Source: Buxus sempervirens (taxonomy: Eukaryota; Streptophyta; Magnoliopsida; Buxales; Buxaceae). Taken from it: a stretch of DNA of 64,000 bases. The position numbers and the translations under genes are program-made. Below are positions 45,401 to 48,400 of the stretch, piece by piece. A model generated the notes under the pieces. The model was not told the DNA's origin. It was given only the letters and a program-made list of their open reading frames with translations, and made no database searches. The stretch covers positions 42,274,766 through 42,338,765 of the forward strand of contig OX387184.1 in assembly GCA_947561395.2 (NCBI GenBank), in the 5' to 3' direction. How positions within the stretch are numbered: position 1 is the stretch's first letter; every line of letters starts with the position of its first letter.

Positions 45401-48400
45401 AAATACTTACTCATCACACCGGCCGATGACGGCGTCACAAGTAAGTAGGGGGGGCAATGTTTACACCCTATATAACCGACGAATAAGAGAAGGACACGTG
45501 GTGCCTAGGTGGCTTGGTTAGGCCACGGCCCGTAGACTTTGAAGGGTTGAGCCGGCCGCGTCAGCACGCATACAGAAGAATGCGGTTCGAGCCACGCAAG
45601 CCAATAAGACAAAACCATAAATATCAGAAGATCGTGCCATCGGCCGTTCAAGAATAGAATTATTAGATCATGGCCGGGCGGTTATCACTTTGAAACAGAG
45701 AACTGAAGATAAACAACCGCCATGAAGATCGTGCGAGAGTAGGAAGTTGAGCAACCGTCAAGAAGCGGCTATAAAAGGCCTTAATTCGAAGAGCTCGAGG
45801 ACACAATCCACACAACCGCAACCGGTTATTATATTATTTTGATCATCCGTGATCCTTTATCCCCTCTAATACAGACGGATAAACTAGGACTTCTCTCACT
45901 GCTTCCAGTCGCAGTGACATCTTAGACCCCTCTTTACTCCGACTAACACCAGAATCCTGCCACCGGAGAGTAAGTTGAGGCCGCCCCTGACTCGCAGTTC
46001 TGTCTTTACAGGATCCCGAGCAGCCGGTCCCGAGACTCGCTCTGTTCACGCCAGGTGACTCGTGTATTTTTGGGTAAGCAGCAATCCAAGGTGAACCCCC
46101 TGAACCGGCTTTGCTAGCAGCCGCCCCCTTCCTCCTGCGCTTATACCCGATTACGGCTATAAGACCAGGACAGGCCGGTCCTGCGAGCCCTGTTGGTTTT
46201 CTTTTGTACTTTTTGTTTCCATTTTGAGGATTATCTGTTGTCGCTTTCGGCTATTCGGCCGATTTATTAATAAAGGATTTGTGTGCCGTTAGTTGCTTTC
46301 GCTTTCAAACACTTACAAGAACCCGAAACGAAGACCGAACCCCTAGTCTTCATACCATCGCCTGACCGATTTTGTTACAGGTGACTTGCAGTACGACTGA
46401 ACCGATCCCGGTTCAGATTCGGAACAGGTGCCCGGGGTCAGGAATCGACTCGAAAATCATTGTATCAAACGATACTGGCACGCCCGCGTAGAGACACATC
46501 ACCACCACAGACACGTGTCCACACCGGCCCATTTTTGGAGCAACAGTAACTTAAACATTCGAGACGGGAACTATTGTGAACTTGAAGGTTTTAGGGGATC
46601 AATCTAATTAGAACTCCTTAACATTCAAAGTGTGATCTGGTTTCCATGTAATTAGCTTTCTAGGATTCAAGGGCACTTTGATTATTTCCAAGAGGTATCT
46701 GTTACTTCTTGTTCTTATAGTCATGAAGAATGATCCCCACTCTCTTAAAACTTATGCCTGATAGAAAACTCTTCATTATAAGGGGTCAAAACAATTTCAA
46801 AACATTCAAGGAAGCACCAAGTGATGTGTTTATGTGATGGACATAAGCTAGATTATCTTTACTAAATACTATCGTAATGTTTAAACATTGTTGGAGTGAA
46901 ATTTTCGTGCCCACTATAAATCGTCCTACTAAATGTTTATCCTATGGTTGGCAAAAACTTACTTGATATGTCTAACTTTATCTTGAACAAAAATGGTGAT
47001 AAGAGATAATTGTGTTCGCAATGTATTAAAACTTCGTTCTACATGTTTTTTTTTTCCAAAATAAGAAGTGATATATAATTCTCATATGATTTTTATTTGT
47101 AAAATCAAGTGACAGTTTTGCACCTCTTGATTGCTTTCATAATTTAAGATATAGAACATCTTTAGAGTTGCCTTCTTAAAATCTCTTATTAGCCTTCCTT
47201 CTTGGGCAAACAACCACAGGTGTCTTACCTCTTGATCTTGATGTTAGTTTTCCATGTCTAACCTTTGCCCTTATTGAGTTCCAAAAATTTTTAAATATTA
47301 CTGTTGTGCCATATATTGCTCTCTCCAAAGGGAGGGGATATCAAGAGACATACCAAGAGAAATATCAATGTCATCAAAAAGATTAAAGAAATAGGGGAAA
47401 TGTAAGGGAAAAGATGAGAATATTGAATTGAACTTTCTTGAATATTAATTTTGGCTTCTTTATTCCAACATAACTTAAAAACATAAAAAAATTTATATAT
47501 AGTAATGACATTGGACAAAATATGCGTAGTTAGGCACACTCTACCTGCATATGTTATACCTTGAAATTCATGTAATACATATTGCAGAAGAATTTCGGAA
47601 AGAAAGGAACTCTAAGATGTTATATGGGGCTGAAAAGGTTGTCAGTCATTTCACCCAATTCAAGGATACTCTCTACTTGGAATTTGTAGAAGATTGGGGA
47701 AGAAGAATTTCGGAAAGAAAGGAACTCTAAGATGTTATATGGGGCTGAAAAGGTAGTCAGTCATTTCACCCAATTTGAGGATACTCTCTACTTGGAATTT
47801 GTAGAAGATTGGGATATTCTGTTGTCCATGTAGTCTTTTTTAGCAAGGCAGGTCCTGTTCAGTTTGATTCATTATTTGTATGCCCTTTGTGTCAATGCTG
47901 ACTATTTGCTCTATTTCTAAATCCCACAAAAGAAAACTCATTTTACCAAACATCAAAATACGATAAAGTTCTAATGGTGTCAAATAATAATTAAGAAAGC
48001 CAATAAATTAATTGCTTATAATTTTTTGCACAAATTACCTATTAAGTCACTTGTTAATGATATGGTTAGTTTTTTATGTTATCGACCAAAATGAATGTTG
48101 TTAATTGTTTCCTTAAATTTGTATTCTTTATTATGCGTTGCTGATTTTATTGAAATATTTTGAATTGTTAGTATGAATTTATGTGTCACTCAGTATTCTT
48201 GAATTTTCATTTACAAATTTTTAACTTTTTCCTCTTCCCTTTTTCCCCTCTATTGCAAAAAAGGATGAATCAAAATGAAAATCTTTTCAAAAAATTTCCC
48301 CGAGAAAAGTGATGAAATTATTGTTGAAAATGAAATTTATAACCTTGCTTTTGGGCCCCCTTCATAAAGGAAGTTTCAGGTTTGATGTAAACTGAAGACA

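Larger units (their letters stand above)
29938..46545 (+). mobile_element. Complete Tat-lineage Ty3/gypsy LTR retrotransposon, 16.6 kb
   Basis: Two 1088-bp LTRs (29938-31025 and 45458-46545) begin TG, end CA and differ at 5 positions. The element is flanked by a perfect gtaac target duplication (29933-29937 and 46546-46550). Order on the + strand is LTR, primer-binding-like site, gag, protease, reverse transcriptase, RNase H, second RNase H, integrase, a 7.2-kb 3' region, polypurine tract, LTR. The domain order and the extra RNase H before integrase place it in the Tat lineage. The 3' region encodes two antisense spliced PMD genes. It lies in intron 10 of the hydrolase in the sense direction. 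Gag and protease are separated by two in-frame stops, so autonomy is uncertain. Confidence 0.97.
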
